Below, in pieces: positions 32,797 through 43,613 of a stretch of 64,000 nucleotides of DNA. The position numbers were made by a program, and so were the translations under genes. Source of the stretch: Candidatus Gastranaerophilales bacterium HUM_9 (lineage in GTDB: Bacteria > Cyanobacteriota > Vampirovibrionia > Gastranaerophilales > Gastranaerophilaceae); assembly GCA_002103075.1 (NCBI GenBank), contig DABG01000009.1, forward strand, positions 186,001 to 250,000, read 5' to 3'. Below the pieces are notes generated by a model. That model was not told the DNA's origin. It did no database searches and saw only the letters and a program-made list of their open reading frames with translations. The first letter of the stretch is position 1. Every line of letters begins with the position of its first letter.

Positions 32797-34185
32797 CTAT
32801 ACTGTAGCCATCTTTGATTGGATTCGTTTCGCAGAATCTTCATATCCTGAACGACCCATCAATGCATAAGTATAATTTTTTGCTTGTTCAACCCCTGGTT
32901 GATTAAATGTATTGATATTATACAATTCGCCAGCAATCGCTGTTTGAACTTCTAACATATAAAGTAACTGTGCTACATTATATTCATCAATCTCAGGTAG
33001 AGTAATTGTTATTGTAGGTCTTTGGTAATCAGAAAGAGCAACTCTTGTCGAATCTGCTTCTGCATTTATCAAATCATTGACAGTCTTACCACCTAAGTAT
33101 CCAATACCTGTGTATTCAAAAATCTTTGGAATTTCTAATGTATGTTCAAACTTACCAACTCTTATAAAATTGATAACTTTATCGTTTGGTCCTTCGTTAT
33201 AAAGTTGGATTTGAGAGTGTTGATCAGTAGCGCCAACAGCTTTTATAGGAGTAGGTCCTACGTGTACTTTCTCTCCATTTTTATTATCTTCTTTACCTAA
33301 TGACTCTGCCCATAATTGAACATACCAATCAGATACATATTTTAATCTAGAAGAATATGGCATCATAACTGATAAATTCTTTCCTTTTTTAGTATCCATT
33401 AAATAATGGATTAAAGCATTTTGCGCAGCAATATTGTTATTTATATCAGTATTTTTAAGTGCCAAGTCCATATCTTTTACACCTTGAATTATTTCATCAA
33501 TATTCAATCCAACTAGTGCAAAAGGAACTAGTCCAACAGCTGAAAATACAGAGAATCTTCCACCAACATCATCAGGAACTACAAATGTTTTATAGCCTTC
33601 TTGGTCAGCTAGTTGTCTTAATACCCCTGTCATTTTATCAGTAGTTGCAACAATATTTTTTCTATACTCATCACCTAATTCTTGTTCTAATAGGTTTTTA
33701 ACAATCATATATTGTGACATTGTTTCAGCAGTTGAGCCAGATTTTGTTATTACATTAACTAAGGTTTTCTTCAAATCTAACATTTCTAATAGTCCTGTTA
33801 TTGAATCAGGATCAATATTATCTAAGAAGAAAATTCTTGGCATTCCATCTCGTTGTTCTGGAGTAAGCATATTCCAATAAGGTTTGAGTAACGCTTCTGT
33901 AACAGCAATTCCACCTAATGCAGAACCACCAATCCCTAGAACTAATATATTATCGAACTTTCCTTTTACCATAGATGCAAATTCTTTTACATACCAAACA
34001 GTTTCCTCGTTATAACCAAGATTCATCCATTGTAACCATTGTCCAGGTTTGTCTTTTCTTTGATTTAAGTCAGTAATTATGTTTGCTATTGTTTCTTTAT
34101 AATTAGCAAATTCTTGTTCAAGATTTAAACCATTTTCTTCACCAATTACTAAGGCATCTGCATATTTGTAATTCAGTTCAATCAT
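32797..34185 (-). CDS. pgi: Glucose-6-phosphate isomerase
   Basis: 462 residues, the length of the shorter bacterial form. GIGGSALGG near 83, the phosphate-binding VITKSGSTAET near 142, VPDDVGGRFSVFSAVG near 202 and the C-terminal GVEQAKNYTYALMG are conserved. It interconverts glucose-6-P and fructose-6-P in glycolysis. AAAGGT precedes the ATG; it has its own terminator. Confidence 0.97.
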   Translation of the reverse strand: MIELNYKYADALVIGEENGLNLEQEFANYKETIANIITDLNQRKDKPGQWLQWMNLGYNEETVWYVKEFASMVKGKFDNILVLGIGGSALGGIAVTEALLKPYWNMLTPEQRDGMPRIFFLDNIDPDSITGLLEMLDLKKTLVNVITKSGSTAETMSQYMIVKNLLEQELGDEYRKNIVATTDKMTGVLRQLADQEGYKTFVVPDDVGGRFSVFSAVGLVPFALVGLNIDEIIQGVKDMDLALKNTDINNNIAAQNALIHYLMDTKKGKNLSVMMPYSSRLKYVSDWYVQLWAESLGKEDNKNGEKVHVGPTPIKAVGATDQHSQIQLYNEGPNDKVINFIRVGKFEHTLEIPKIFEYTGIGYLGGKTVNDLINAEADSTRVALSDYQRPTITITLPEIDEYNVAQLLYMLEVQTAIAGELYNINTFNQPGVEQAKNYTYALMGRSGYEDSAKRIQSKMATV

Positions 34186-34329
34186 TCAATCTACCTTTCA
34201 TGTCTATATATAAATTTATTCTCTTAAAAACCCATCTAACAATACTAGTATATTAAAAACACAACTAAACATGTATTGAATTGTTAAGAACACGCTTGAA
34301 ATGTAACAATTAGAAGAATTTTAGAACTA

Positions 34330-35916
34330 CTATTCTTCTAAAATACCTTCCGCAATCAAGGATTTTATTGATTTCATTAATAGTAAAAGTGGAATAATAA
34401 TAAAACAAGCAGCCGCAAATATTCTAAAGGTATCAATATAAGCCCATAAAGTTGACTGTTGTAATAATTGTTTATACAACAAACTGTGAGCCATTGTTGT
34501 CGCAGTAGCAGGGTCAACAGTCATTGGCAAGAACGAGCCTGCGTAAGCATTTACTCTTTGAACAAACTGCTCATTTGTACCTGCTAAAAATCCTACCATC
34601 ATATATTGGTGTTTTTGAGAAAATCTTGAAATCATCGTTGTAACTAAAGATGTACCGATTGCACCACCAATGTTTTTTAACATATTTTGCAGTCCTGTTG
34701 CATTTGTCAACTGGGAGTTTTTCAAGGTTATCATAGAAAGGTTAATAATTGGAACCATAGAAAATGTTAACCCAACCCCAAACAAGTAGTTTGGAATAGC
34801 GATATTTACTAATGCAATCTGTGTATTCAATTCACCAAACAACAAACCACCGATACCTATTGTAAATAATCCAAACATAACTTGAGCACGTTCACTAACT
34901 TTCCCTGCTAAAATTGTTGAAAGTATAACACCTGTCATACAACCAGCCCCACGTGGCATCATTGACAAACCACTTAGGAAAGAAGTGTATCCCATTAATG
35001 ATTGCAACATTGATGGCAAAATCGCTGATGATGCCATCAAAACTGCCATTAATACAACTTGAATAACTGTACCAAAGAAGAAGTTTCTATCCTTCATTAC
35101 TTCTAAATCTATCAATGCGTTTTTATGGTTTTTAAACTGACTGATAAAGAATAATATACAAGAAACTACAGAGATTGCTGTCAGCCAACATACCCATGTT
35201 GAACCGAACCAGTCAGCATCATTACCCTTATCCAATACAACCTGTAAAGTTACAATCCAAAATACTAGAAAAATAACCCCAAAGGTATCAAGTTTAATTC
35301 CATCAATTTTTCTACCATAAGGAGAATCTTCTAAAAGCATTTTAGACGCAAGAAATGCGAATATACCAAAAGGTAAGTTTATTAAATAAATAAATGGCCA
35401 AGACCAATTTTCAGTAATCCAACCACCAATTACAGGACCTAAAATAGGACCAATAACGACAGCAAATCCGAACATTCCCATAGCTTTACCACGGTCTTTT
35501 TTCGGAAAACTTTCTAACATAATAGATTGTGCTAACGGTAAAATCGCACCACCACCTAAACCTTGTAAAAATCTTGCAAAAATAATCTCCATTAAAGATC
35601 TAGAGCAACCACATAACAATGATGCCACCGTAAACAAAACAATACTGAACATAAAGAAATTGTTACGTCCAAATTTTTTACACAAAAAATCAACACAAGG
35701 TATAATTAAACCACTAGCAATCAAATAGAATGTTAAAATCCATGTTGATTCGTTATGACTAACTGAAAAAGTACCTGCCATATAAGGTAATGCAACATTA
35801 GAGATAGTTTCATCTAATACAAACATAAACATAGAAATCATCAATGGAATAGATATAATCCATGGATTTTTCTTTGGCATCCATACTTCTGTTTCTTGTA
35901 TTTCTTCATTTCCCAT
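34330..35916 (-). CDS. MFS drug exporter, DHA2 (EmrB/QacA) family
   Basis: 528 residues with about 14 predicted membrane helices. Motif D1 (LDETISNVALPYMAG, about 28-42), motif A (DFLCKKFGRNNFFM) and motif C (GPILGPVIGGWITENWSWPFIYLINLPFG, about 155-183) are present. Proton-driven export of drugs or lipophilic compounds is the usual role. No partner membrane-fusion protein (EmrA) or regulator is adjacent, so the substrate is open. Confidence 0.92.
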   Translation of the reverse strand: MGNEEIQETEVWMPKKNPWIISIPLMISMFMFVLDETISNVALPYMAGTFSVSHNESTWILTFYLIASGLIIPCVDFLCKKFGRNNFFMFSIVLFTVASLLCGCSRSLMEIIFARFLQGLGGGAILPLAQSIMLESFPKKDRGKAMGMFGFAVVIGPILGPVIGGWITENWSWPFIYLINLPFGIFAFLASKMLLEDSPYGRKIDGIKLDTFGVIFLVFWIVTLQVVLDKGNDADWFGSTWVCWLTAISVVSCILFFISQFKNHKNALIDLEVMKDRNFFFGTVIQVVLMAVLMASSAILPSMLQSLMGYTSFLSGLSMMPRGAGCMTGVILSTILAGKVSERAQVMFGLFTIGIGGLLFGELNTQIALVNIAIPNYLFGVGLTFSMVPIINLSMITLKNSQLTNATGLQNMLKNIGGAIGTSLVTTMISRFSQKHQYMMVGFLAGTNEQFVQRVNAYAGSFLPMTVDPATATTMAHSLLYKQLLQQSTLWAYIDTFRIFAAACFIIIPLLLLMKSIKSLIAEGILEE

Positions 35917-36017
35917 TTATAAAACCTCTTTAGGAAATATTTTAATATAATAATGTTGCAAATGCAACACAATAATTTATATTATATTTTTTGCGTTACA
36001 AAGAACATTTGCAAACA

Positions 36018-36052
36018 AAGTGGCGGAATTGATTTCATCAATTCCGCCACTT
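36018..36052 (-). terminator. Terminator of the 135-residue protein gene
   Basis: AAGTGGCGGAATTGAT / ATCAATTCCGCCACTT perfect 16-bp stem with TTC loop, 20 bp after the stop. Confidence 0.9.
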
Positions 36053-36072
36053 CTCATTTGATAAGATTGTTT

Positions 36073-36480
36073 TTATACTAAACCGTGCAAAACTCTATTA
36101 TTCACAGCCATATATGACATTTGATTTGTCAAAACTCTATCTTGGTCAACCTTTGATGGAGCTTTACCTTCTTGAAACTTCTTTACAGTTGAATCAAGTG
36201 TAGGTGCTGTGACATAAGAATTTTTCTCTACCTCTTTGGTAGCTTCGTTTGGTTTAGTTGGTTTTACATCTTCAACATATTGAACAGGTGATGTCTTAGT
36301 ATCATTTAATTTTGATTCTAAGTTCATACGATTTGACATAACAGTTAAGTCATTCATTTTTTGATTTTGTGAAGTTTCCTTCAATTCACTTAACTGATTT
36401 TTCAAATCCTTCGCATCGTTGCTCTTGAAAGAAGGTGCAAAGTTACTTACCATTGGTTTAAAAGAAACACTTAAACTCAT
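36073..36480 (-). CDS. Small disordered protein with SFKP/PSFKS motifs
   Basis: 135 residues, no signal peptide, largely disordered and Lys/Ser/Asn-rich. The N-terminus reads SVSFKPMVSNFAPSFKSND, with two F-centred motifs like those of the other low-complexity proteins in the window. A helical segment (about 22-55) follows. GGAAGGAC lies before the ATG. Function unknown. Confidence 0.7.
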   Translation of the reverse strand: MSLSVSFKPMVSNFAPSFKSNDAKDLKNQLSELKETSQNQKMNDLTVMSNRMNLESKLNDTKTSPVQYVEDVKPTKPNEATKEVEKNSYVTAPTLDSTVKKFQEGKAPSKVDQDRVLTNQMSYMAVNNRVLHGLV

Positions 36481-36523
36481 TTTCCTAGTCCTTCCTTATA
36501 CACACACTAAGTTCAAACCATGT

Positions 36524-36557
36524 AAAACTCAGAATTTGCTAGCAAATTCTGAGTTTT
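36524..36557 (-). terminator. Terminator of the 732-residue protein gene
   Basis: A 34-bp perfect palindrome with 17-bp arms (AAAACTCAGAATTTGCT) and T-rich minus-strand follow-on. Confidence 0.85.
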
Positions 36558-36582
36558 TTACATTTGTTCATAATTAATTTAA

Positions 36583-38781
36583 TTATGCTTTTTTAGCTCT
36601 TGGCAAAGCACCGTGTTGAGAAACTTGTTCTTCTAATACATTGTTATACAATGCCTTTGCATCTTTTGCCATAAATGGAGCATCTTTTGTTGCAGATTTT
36701 TTAGCTGTTCTTATTGTAGCTTCTGTTTCATTAATCTTACCAATAATATCACGTACTGTGTACATTCTTGTACCATCTGCATTTCTAACTTTTAACATAT
36801 AGTTTACTAAACGTTTATTGTTACCTTTGATTTTTTGGAATAATTCTAAGGCATCTGCATTTGATTCTGATTTATGTTTATTAAATGTACCGGCAGCACG
36901 TTTTTGAGCTCTTGTTTCTTTGATTGAAGCAAAGATTTCTGGCAACATACCAGCTCTCATTTTAGTTGCGTTGTTTGCATAAACTTTAGATTGATCAGCA
37001 TAAGTATTTTTACCAAGTTTCTTTTCAATAATGTTATTAACATCAGATATAACTGCCAACTTCTTAGCTGATGGCTGTTTGGCAACCTTGTTAGCGAAGA
37101 TACCACGTCTTAGAACCTTTGTTTCTTTAGCTGGTTCTGTTTTAGAAGCCTCAACGCTTGTTGCTTTAACAGCTTTTTCCAAACTGTTAATTGCAGGGAA
37201 GCTATATACTTGTGCTGGTAACTTATTTGAATCAACTTTCGGTGCAGCTTCAATTGGAGCTGGAATTACAAACTTGATTTTATTTTTACTACCAATAAGT
37301 TCTTCCATTTTTGGTAAATTAATTGCATCACGTCTAATTGCAGGAAGAGTTTGAGTCATTTCAGATTTAGCAGCTGTTTCGACTTTTTCAGTTGCTTTTA
37401 CAGCTTGTTTTGCAGCTAATGATTCAGATTCAGGAATATTAATTGTTTTATATAATCCTTTTAAGGCTCTTCTATGACTCTTTATTTCTGCTTGTTCTTT
37501 ATTTTCTGGTTTAAAGATATTTGCTACAAAGTTTTTAAATCTCTTTGCAACTCTACCTTCTGCTGTGCCAGGGTTAATATTTGCAAATCTAACAGCTTTG
37601 TCAGCAGCATCTTGACCACCTGTTGTCATGATATATGTAATATTATCTGCATACGCTTCTCTTCTTTTTGGACTAATATTGTCTATCAATTTTAGATATT
37701 CACCAGCACCTACTGTATTGGTTTTTTCTAAAGAGATATGTTCAATGAATTTTTTTGCACTTTTATCTTCGTCCATCTTATTAAACAAAGTTGCAATATT
37801 ATCCATTTCGTCTGGTTTATATCTGTCTACACCATAACCTCTCATATATGTATCTAGATATTTTGCACGAGCTTCAAAATTCTTTTTGTTTGTTGTTGTA
37901 TAAATATCAATCAAATTCTTTTTATAGTTTGATTTGTCTTCAACATGCATTGGTGATAATTTATCAGCAAATCTTACTAAAATTGCATTTGATTCAGGTG
38001 AAGCAAATGGAGCCATTTTTTCAGCATCAATCACTTCTTGCATACTTTCACCACGAACCAATTTTTTAATACCATAAATATTTTTTTGCAATTTAGCATC
38101 ATAAGTACCATTTACAATTTGTTCATCTAGATTTTTCATACAATCTTTTTCTGACAAATGCATTCTCAAATATGGTCTATATGTTTGATAATCTTTTAAA
38201 ATCTTATCAGAATTTTCTGAATCTAAAATACCAATAATAGATTTTTTTGAGATATTATAATCAGTTGGAGCATTAATCAAATCACGATATACATTATTAA
38301 ATTGTTCAACTTTTTTAGAACTATCACCAAGTTTATCAACACATTTTGATATATCTGACATGTTCATTTGTGTTGAATTAACAAGTCTTAAATGTTCTTT
38401 TGTTGGTTTTTTAACTTTATTTACAACTGCAAAAATCAAATCTGCATTTTCTTTTTTGTCTTGAGCAACACCAAAATTGTGTCTATTATAATTTTCAGCT
38501 AATTCTGCAAAAAGTCTTTTTTGCATAACTGATTTACCATCTAATTCTCTTTTAATTGTTCTTTCAGAACGATCTATTTTAGCAGGAGCAAATTTTAAAG
38601 CATCTTTTAACCAACCGTCCATTTTTCTCATTTTATTAGGGGTAAAAAGACCGTTAAAACTAACTGTATCTGATGCCATTGTATTATGCATAACACCAGC
38701 TCTATTATTTCTTACACTTTGTGAGTTTAAATTGTTATTGTGATAATTTTGATAAATTTGTTGTTGATTGACTACTTTCAT
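36583..38781 (-). CDS. Large helical protein of unknown function with SFNG motif
   Basis: 732 residues from the ATG at 38781, chosen because AGGAGG lies 8 nt before it; an upstream in-frame ATG at 38874 would sit in the pnp terminator. The Asn/Gln-rich start (NQQQIYQNYHNNNLN) resembles that of the ADP-ribosyltransferase-like protein, followed by VSFNGLF near 40. The rest is mostly helical and Lys/Ala-rich, with a basic linker about 480-600. No signal peptide or membrane segment. No enzymatic motif recognised. Confidence 0.8.
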   Translation of the reverse strand: MKVVNQQQIYQNYHNNNLNSQSVRNNRAGVMHNTMASDTVSFNGLFTPNKMRKMDGWLKDALKFAPAKIDRSERTIKRELDGKSVMQKRLFAELAENYNRHNFGVAQDKKENADLIFAVVNKVKKPTKEHLRLVNSTQMNMSDISKCVDKLGDSSKKVEQFNNVYRDLINAPTDYNISKKSIIGILDSENSDKILKDYQTYRPYLRMHLSEKDCMKNLDEQIVNGTYDAKLQKNIYGIKKLVRGESMQEVIDAEKMAPFASPESNAILVRFADKLSPMHVEDKSNYKKNLIDIYTTTNKKNFEARAKYLDTYMRGYGVDRYKPDEMDNIATLFNKMDEDKSAKKFIEHISLEKTNTVGAGEYLKLIDNISPKRREAYADNITYIMTTGGQDAADKAVRFANINPGTAEGRVAKRFKNFVANIFKPENKEQAEIKSHRRALKGLYKTINIPESESLAAKQAVKATEKVETAAKSEMTQTLPAIRRDAINLPKMEELIGSKNKIKFVIPAPIEAAPKVDSNKLPAQVYSFPAINSLEKAVKATSVEASKTEPAKETKVLRRGIFANKVAKQPSAKKLAVISDVNNIIEKKLGKNTYADQSKVYANNATKMRAGMLPEIFASIKETRAQKRAAGTFNKHKSESNADALELFQKIKGNNKRLVNYMLKVRNADGTRMYTVRDIIGKINETEATIRTAKKSATKDAPFMAKDAKALYNNVLEEQVSQHGALPRAKKA

Positions 38782-38835
38782 GTTACACGAACCTCCTGTG
38801 TATATAAAACACTTGTAAAAATAATATTTGCCATG

Positions 38836-38869
38836 AAAAAGGGCGGATTTTAAAAAATCCGCCCTTTTT
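38836..38869 (-). terminator. Terminator of pnp
   Basis: AAAAAGGGCGGATTTT / AAAATCCGCCCTTTTT stem, 20 bp after the pnp stop. Confidence 0.9.
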
Positions 38870-38889
38870 TTCACAATTCTTTACAATTC

Positions 38890-41028
38890 TTATGCAAATT
38901 GTGCTTTTTCTTCTTCAGAAACGCCTTTTATTGTCAAGTTTACTCTTCCTCTTTCGTCGATTTTGATAATCTTAACAATAACTTCATCGCCAACGTTTAC
39001 ATGTGGTTCAATAGTATCGATTCTTTCTTTACAAATTTGAGAGATGTGAACCATACCATCTTTACCACCACCTAATTCAACAAAAGCACCGATAGGAATA
39101 ATTCTAACAACTTTTCCTTTCAATACCATGCCAACTTCAGGTTTAAAAGTAAGTTCTTTAATCATTTTCTTAGCGATTTCAGCACCCTCTTGGTCATTTG
39201 ATGTGATTGTTACAATACCAGTATCTTGAATATCGATTTCAGCACCAGAGGCTTCAATGATAGCTCTAATTTGTTTACCACCAGGTCCGATAACTGTTCC
39301 GATATCTTCTACAGGAATAGTCATTGTAGAAATACTTGGTGCAAATGGTGACATTGGTCCAGGTTGAGTAATAGCCTTTCTCATTTCACCTAAGATATGC
39401 AATCTACCTTCTTTAGCTTGTCCTAATGCACGTCTTAGAGTTTCGTTAGGGATACCTTTTGCCTTCATATCCATTTGTAATGCTGTAATACCATCATCAT
39501 TACCTGTAACTTTGAAGTCCATATCTCCTAAGAAATCTTCAATACCTTGGATATCAGTAAGTACAACAGGTTCATGACCATCTTCTTTAATCATACCCAT
39601 TGCAACACCACCAATCATACATTTAACAGGTACACCTGCGTTCATCAAAGCCATTGAAGAACCACAAGTAGAAGCCATTGATGTTGAACCGTTTGATTCT
39701 AATACATCTGATGTTACTCTGATTGTGTATCCAAAATCTTCTTGAGATGGAAGTGCAGGAATATTAGCTCTTTCAGCTAAGTTACCGTGACCAACTTCAC
39801 GTCTACCAGGACCTCTTAAAGGTTTTACTTCACCAACAGAGAACCCAGGGAAGATATATTTGTGCATATATGTTTTTTCTGTTTGAGGGTCAACACCATC
39901 AAGTTCTTGTTTCATAGCTGGACCTGCTAAAGTTGCAACTGACAATACTTGAGTTTGTCCTCTTGTGAAAACAGCTGAACCGTGAGCTCTTGGAATAACA
40001 CCAACTTCACACCATATAGGACGAACTTCAGTGTTTTTACGTCCGTCAGCTCTAACACCTTCTTCTAAAATCATAGTTCTCATTATTTTCTTTTCAGCAG
40101 CTTTGAATTCTTCTGCTACAAAGTCAATACCAGTTTCTTCAATGATTTTATGAATATAGTGATCTTCTGGTAAAGATTCAACTTTTTCTTTAACTAATTT
40201 CTTAGCTTCTTCTAATTTTTCTTGTCTATATTTTCTGTCGAAATTATGATAAGCATCGAAAATCATATCGTGAGCAACTTCGTTGATAATATTTTTCAAT
40301 TCAGTTGTATCATAAGGATTTACAAATTCTTCTTTTTCAACACCACATTGTTTAGCGAATTCAACTTGAGCATCACATTGTTTTCTAATTTCTGCTTGAG
40401 CGAATTCAACAGCGTTCATAATGTCGTCTTCAGTAACGAATTTACAACCAGCTTCAACCATGATAACAGAATCGTGAGTACCTGATACAACGATATCAAG
40501 ATCTGATTCTTTTGCTTGTCTGTGAGTAGGGTTAGCAATAAAGTTGCCTTCTGCATCTCTTGAAACTCTAACTGCACCGATAGGCCCTTCAAATGGAGCA
40601 CCTGATAGCATTAAGGCACAAGATGCACCTAACATTGCTAATGTATCAGGTTGATTTTCTTGATCATAACTGAATAATTGTGCAACGATTTGAATATCGT
40701 TTCTATATCCTTTTGGGAAAAGTGGTCTAATTGGTCTATCAATCAAACGAGAAACCAAAATAGCTTTGTCGCTTGCTTTACCTTCTGAACGGTTATAACC
40801 TCCAGGAATACGACCAATTGAAGACATTCTTTCTTCATAATCAATTAATAGTGGGAAGAAATCAATCCCAACTCTTGGTTCTTTACTAACTACAGCATGT
40901 ACAAATAACATTGTATCGCCACATCTTACCGTAACACTACCATTAGTAGATTGTGCATATTTACCGGTTTCAATCGTTACTGTCTTTCCACCGATTTCAA
41001 TCTGCATTGTTTTTGTTTCAGGTATCAT
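38890..41028 (-). CDS. pnp: Polyribonucleotide nucleotidyltransferase
   Basis: 712 residues: two RNase PH domains (about 10-145 and 315-545; RIPGGYNRSEGKASDKAILVSRLIDRPIRPLFP and GRREVGHGNLAERA), then KH (about 555-610, VIGPGGKQIRAI) and S1 (about 620-695, VGMVLKGKVVRI). It degrades RNA 3' to 5' using phosphate. Complete and of normal length. AAGGAAAAA precedes the ATG. Confidence 0.98.
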   Translation of the reverse strand: MIPETKTMQIEIGGKTVTIETGKYAQSTNGSVTVRCGDTMLFVHAVVSKEPRVGIDFFPLLIDYEERMSSIGRIPGGYNRSEGKASDKAILVSRLIDRPIRPLFPKGYRNDIQIVAQLFSYDQENQPDTLAMLGASCALMLSGAPFEGPIGAVRVSRDAEGNFIANPTHRQAKESDLDIVVSGTHDSVIMVEAGCKFVTEDDIMNAVEFAQAEIRKQCDAQVEFAKQCGVEKEEFVNPYDTTELKNIINEVAHDMIFDAYHNFDRKYRQEKLEEAKKLVKEKVESLPEDHYIHKIIEETGIDFVAEEFKAAEKKIMRTMILEEGVRADGRKNTEVRPIWCEVGVIPRAHGSAVFTRGQTQVLSVATLAGPAMKQELDGVDPQTEKTYMHKYIFPGFSVGEVKPLRGPGRREVGHGNLAERANIPALPSQEDFGYTIRVTSDVLESNGSTSMASTCGSSMALMNAGVPVKCMIGGVAMGMIKEDGHEPVVLTDIQGIEDFLGDMDFKVTGNDDGITALQMDMKAKGIPNETLRRALGQAKEGRLHILGEMRKAITQPGPMSPFAPSISTMTIPVEDIGTVIGPGGKQIRAIIEASGAEIDIQDTGIVTITSNDQEGAEIAKKMIKELTFKPEVGMVLKGKVVRIIPIGAFVELGGGKDGMVHISQICKERIDTIEPHVNVGDEVIVKIIKIDERGRVNLTIKGVSEEEKAQFA

Positions 41029-41134
41029 TTTTCCTTCTTTCTCCGACTGCTCGATAGCCGGACAACTTTTCTAATACTTCTTTTACTATATAGAAAGATT
41101 ATACCTTAAACATGGATTTTCAGCTAGTACTTTT

Positions 41135-41599
41135 TTATAAAACTTGTTTTAAAATTAAAGGAATAATTTCTTCCAATAAAACTATAAAAAATACAATAAA
41201 AACGACTACTGCAAAGAATTTTTGTATATCAGAAAATAAAAACATTTTTTTATTAGTTCTAAAATCTTGAATACCTTTGTATTCTTCTGCGTATGGTTGA
41301 ATAGGTAGTTGTTTTTCAATCTCTTCCAAAACTTTTGAGAACTTTATTTTAATCAACATATTGTATGAATCCATATTTGTCCACCATAAAGCAGATGTAC
41401 ACATACCAACAATTGCCAAAACTGCAGACAATGAAACATCGTACATTAAAGGTGCAGGTTTTGTAAATGCTGTTAAAACCAATAATAAAATGGATACACC
41501 TAGATAGAACCTGTTTATCGCAAAACTTCTTGAAATAAACTGTTCTTTTTGTTCAGAATATAACTTATATTGTTGAAAAACTAAATCTCTATCTTCCAT
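41135..41599 (-). CDS. Small membrane protein, RipA-like octameric type (tentative)
   Basis: 154 residues with an amphipathic start (LYSEQKEQFISRSFAINRFYLG), two helices near 30-45 and 55-75, and a last helix near 128-150. The order and the RSFAINRFYLGVSILLL segment resemble RipA-family octameric membrane proteins. It follows ftsH by 26 bp with GAAAGG before its ATG, so it is probably co-transcribed with it. Confidence 0.6.
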   Translation of the reverse strand: MEDRDLVFQQYKLYSEQKEQFISRSFAINRFYLGVSILLLVLTAFTKPAPLMYDVSLSAVLAIVGMCTSALWWTNMDSYNMLIKIKFSKVLEEIEKQLPIQPYAEEYKGIQDFRTNKKMFLFSDIQKFFAVVVFIVFFIVLLEEIIPLILKQVL

Positions 41600-41625
41600 A
41601 TTTACAACCTTTCAATAGCAAGTAA

Positions 41626-43524
41626 CTAACCTTGGTTTTCATTACGTCTTTGATAAACTACACTCATCAATTCGTCAAATTCTTTTTCATCAAGAGTTTC
41701 TCTATCTAACAAAGCCTTAGAGATGAATTCTAGCATATCTCTGTTTGAAGAAAGCAATTCTTTTGCCATTTCGTAACGCTCGTCAACTATTTTCTTAACT
41801 TCTTTGTCTATATCAGCTGCTATTTCTTCTGAGAAATCTCTGTTGTGACCGAAATCTCTGCCCATAAATACGTGTTCTTCAGATTTACCGTAAGTTAAAT
41901 TGCCCATTTTTTCACTCATACCATAAGACGTTACCATCTTACGAGCAAGACTAGAAACTTTTTCTAAGTCATTTGAAGCACCTGTTGTTACTGAATCAGC
42001 ACCATAAATCAATTCTTCTGCAACTCTACCACCTAAAGTCATTGTAATTCTATCTAACAACTGAGATTTTTTCATTGTCAAATAATCTTTTTCAGGCAAA
42101 GTCATTGTAATACCCAAAGCCATACCTCTTGGAATAATAGAAACTTTGTGTAATGGGTCGCAACCTTTTAATAATTTTGCTAATAAAGCATGACCAACTT
42201 CGTGATAAGCAGTGTTTTCTTTTTCTTCGTCAGATATAATACGGCTTTTCTTTTCAGGTCCAGCCATAATTTTATCAATAGCTTCTTCTAAATCAGGCAT
42301 ATCAATTTTAGCTTTATTATATCTTGCAGCCAACAATGCAGCTTCATTTAACAAGTTTTGTAAATCAGCACCTGTAAATCCTGGAGTACGTTTTGCTAAA
42401 ACTTTTAAATCTACTTCATCAGCTAAAGGTTTGTTTTTAGCATGAACATTTAAAATCTTTTCTCTACCTAATACATCAGGTTTATTAATGACAATTTGTC
42501 TATCAAATCTACCAGGTCTTAATAACGCATTATCAAGAATATCTGGTCTATTAGTAGCTGCGATGACAATAATATTTGTGTTTTTGTCAAAACCGTCCAT
42601 TTCAACAAGTAATTGGTTAAGAGTTTGTTCTCTTTCATCGTGACCACCACCAAGACCTGCTCCACGTTGACGACCAACGGCATCGATTTCATCAATAAAT
42701 ATAATACAAGGTTGATGTTTTTTAGCTTGGTCGAATAAATCACGAACACGACTAGCACCAACACCGACAAACATTTCTACAAAATCAGAACCACTGATTG
42801 AGAAGAATGGTACACCAGCTTCACCAGCAACAGCTTTTGCCATTAAAGTTTTACCTGTACCAGGAGCACCAACTAAAAGAACACCCTTTGGTATTTTTGC
42901 ACCTAATTTGATATATTTTTCACTATGTTTTAAGAAATCTACTATTTCTTCAAGCTCTTTCTTTTCTTCATCAATACCTGCAACATCATCAAATTTTGTT
43001 TTAACCTTGCTATCTAAAAGCATTTTTGCTTTTGATTTTCCAAATGACATAGCTTGTGCACCACCTGATTGAATACTTTTTATCATAACAATCAAAAATA
43101 CAACAAATAATAATGGTAAAACTAATGAGCCTAATATACCAATAACTTGTGATGATTCACTAGGTTTCTTTGCTCTAATATCAACGTTTGCTTTTTCAAG
43201 TTCGTTCATCAAAGTATATGAAGCAGGTTCAGGAACATCAACTTTATATTGAAGTTTAACTGTTGGTTGAGAACCTACTAATGATTTTATCATCTTTGAT
43301 TGAGAGGTTTTAGTTGACTCTTTAGGTTGAGATACAGGGATTGCAATAACAGAATTTTTATCAACTTCTGCTGCTTGAATTTCACCTTTTTTAACCATCT
43401 GAACAAATTCAGAATAAGTAACATCTCTACTTTGAGTAGTAGGTCCAGCCATTAATGTTGAAACAAAGGCTAAAACCATTATCCCTAAAACGATGTACAT
43501 ACCTACCGATTGACTTTTATTCAT
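41626..43524 (-). CDS. ftsH: ATP-dependent zinc metalloprotease FtsH
   Basis: 632 residues. Two membrane helices (about 8-26 and 127-148) flank a periplasmic part of about 100 residues. The AAA domain has Walker A GAPGTGKT (219-226), Walker B IIFIDEIDAVG and the SRH (RPDILDNALLRPGRFDRQ). The Zn site HEVGH is near 441-445. It degrades membrane and regulatory proteins. AGAGGTGATAT precedes the ATG. Confidence 0.97.
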   Translation of the reverse strand: MNKSQSVGMYIVLGIMVLAFVSTLMAGPTTQSRDVTYSEFVQMVKKGEIQAAEVDKNSVIAIPVSQPKESTKTSQSKMIKSLVGSQPTVKLQYKVDVPEPASYTLMNELEKANVDIRAKKPSESSQVIGILGSLVLPLLFVVFLIVMIKSIQSGGAQAMSFGKSKAKMLLDSKVKTKFDDVAGIDEEKKELEEIVDFLKHSEKYIKLGAKIPKGVLLVGAPGTGKTLMAKAVAGEAGVPFFSISGSDFVEMFVGVGASRVRDLFDQAKKHQPCIIFIDEIDAVGRQRGAGLGGGHDEREQTLNQLLVEMDGFDKNTNIIVIAATNRPDILDNALLRPGRFDRQIVINKPDVLGREKILNVHAKNKPLADEVDLKVLAKRTPGFTGADLQNLLNEAALLAARYNKAKIDMPDLEEAIDKIMAGPEKKSRIISDEEKENTAYHEVGHALLAKLLKGCDPLHKVSIIPRGMALGITMTLPEKDYLTMKKSQLLDRITMTLGGRVAEELIYGADSVTTGASNDLEKVSSLARKMVTSYGMSEKMGNLTYGKSEEHVFMGRDFGHNRDFSEEIAADIDKEVKKIVDERYEMAKELLSSNRDMLEFISKALLDRETLDEKEFDELMSVVYQRRNENQG

Positions 43525-43613
43525 ATATCACCTCTACTAAATTACAATTTTAGTTTTATTATAACAGAAAAAAGTTATCTTGAATATAGTTCAACTAACA
43601 ATAAAAAATACTA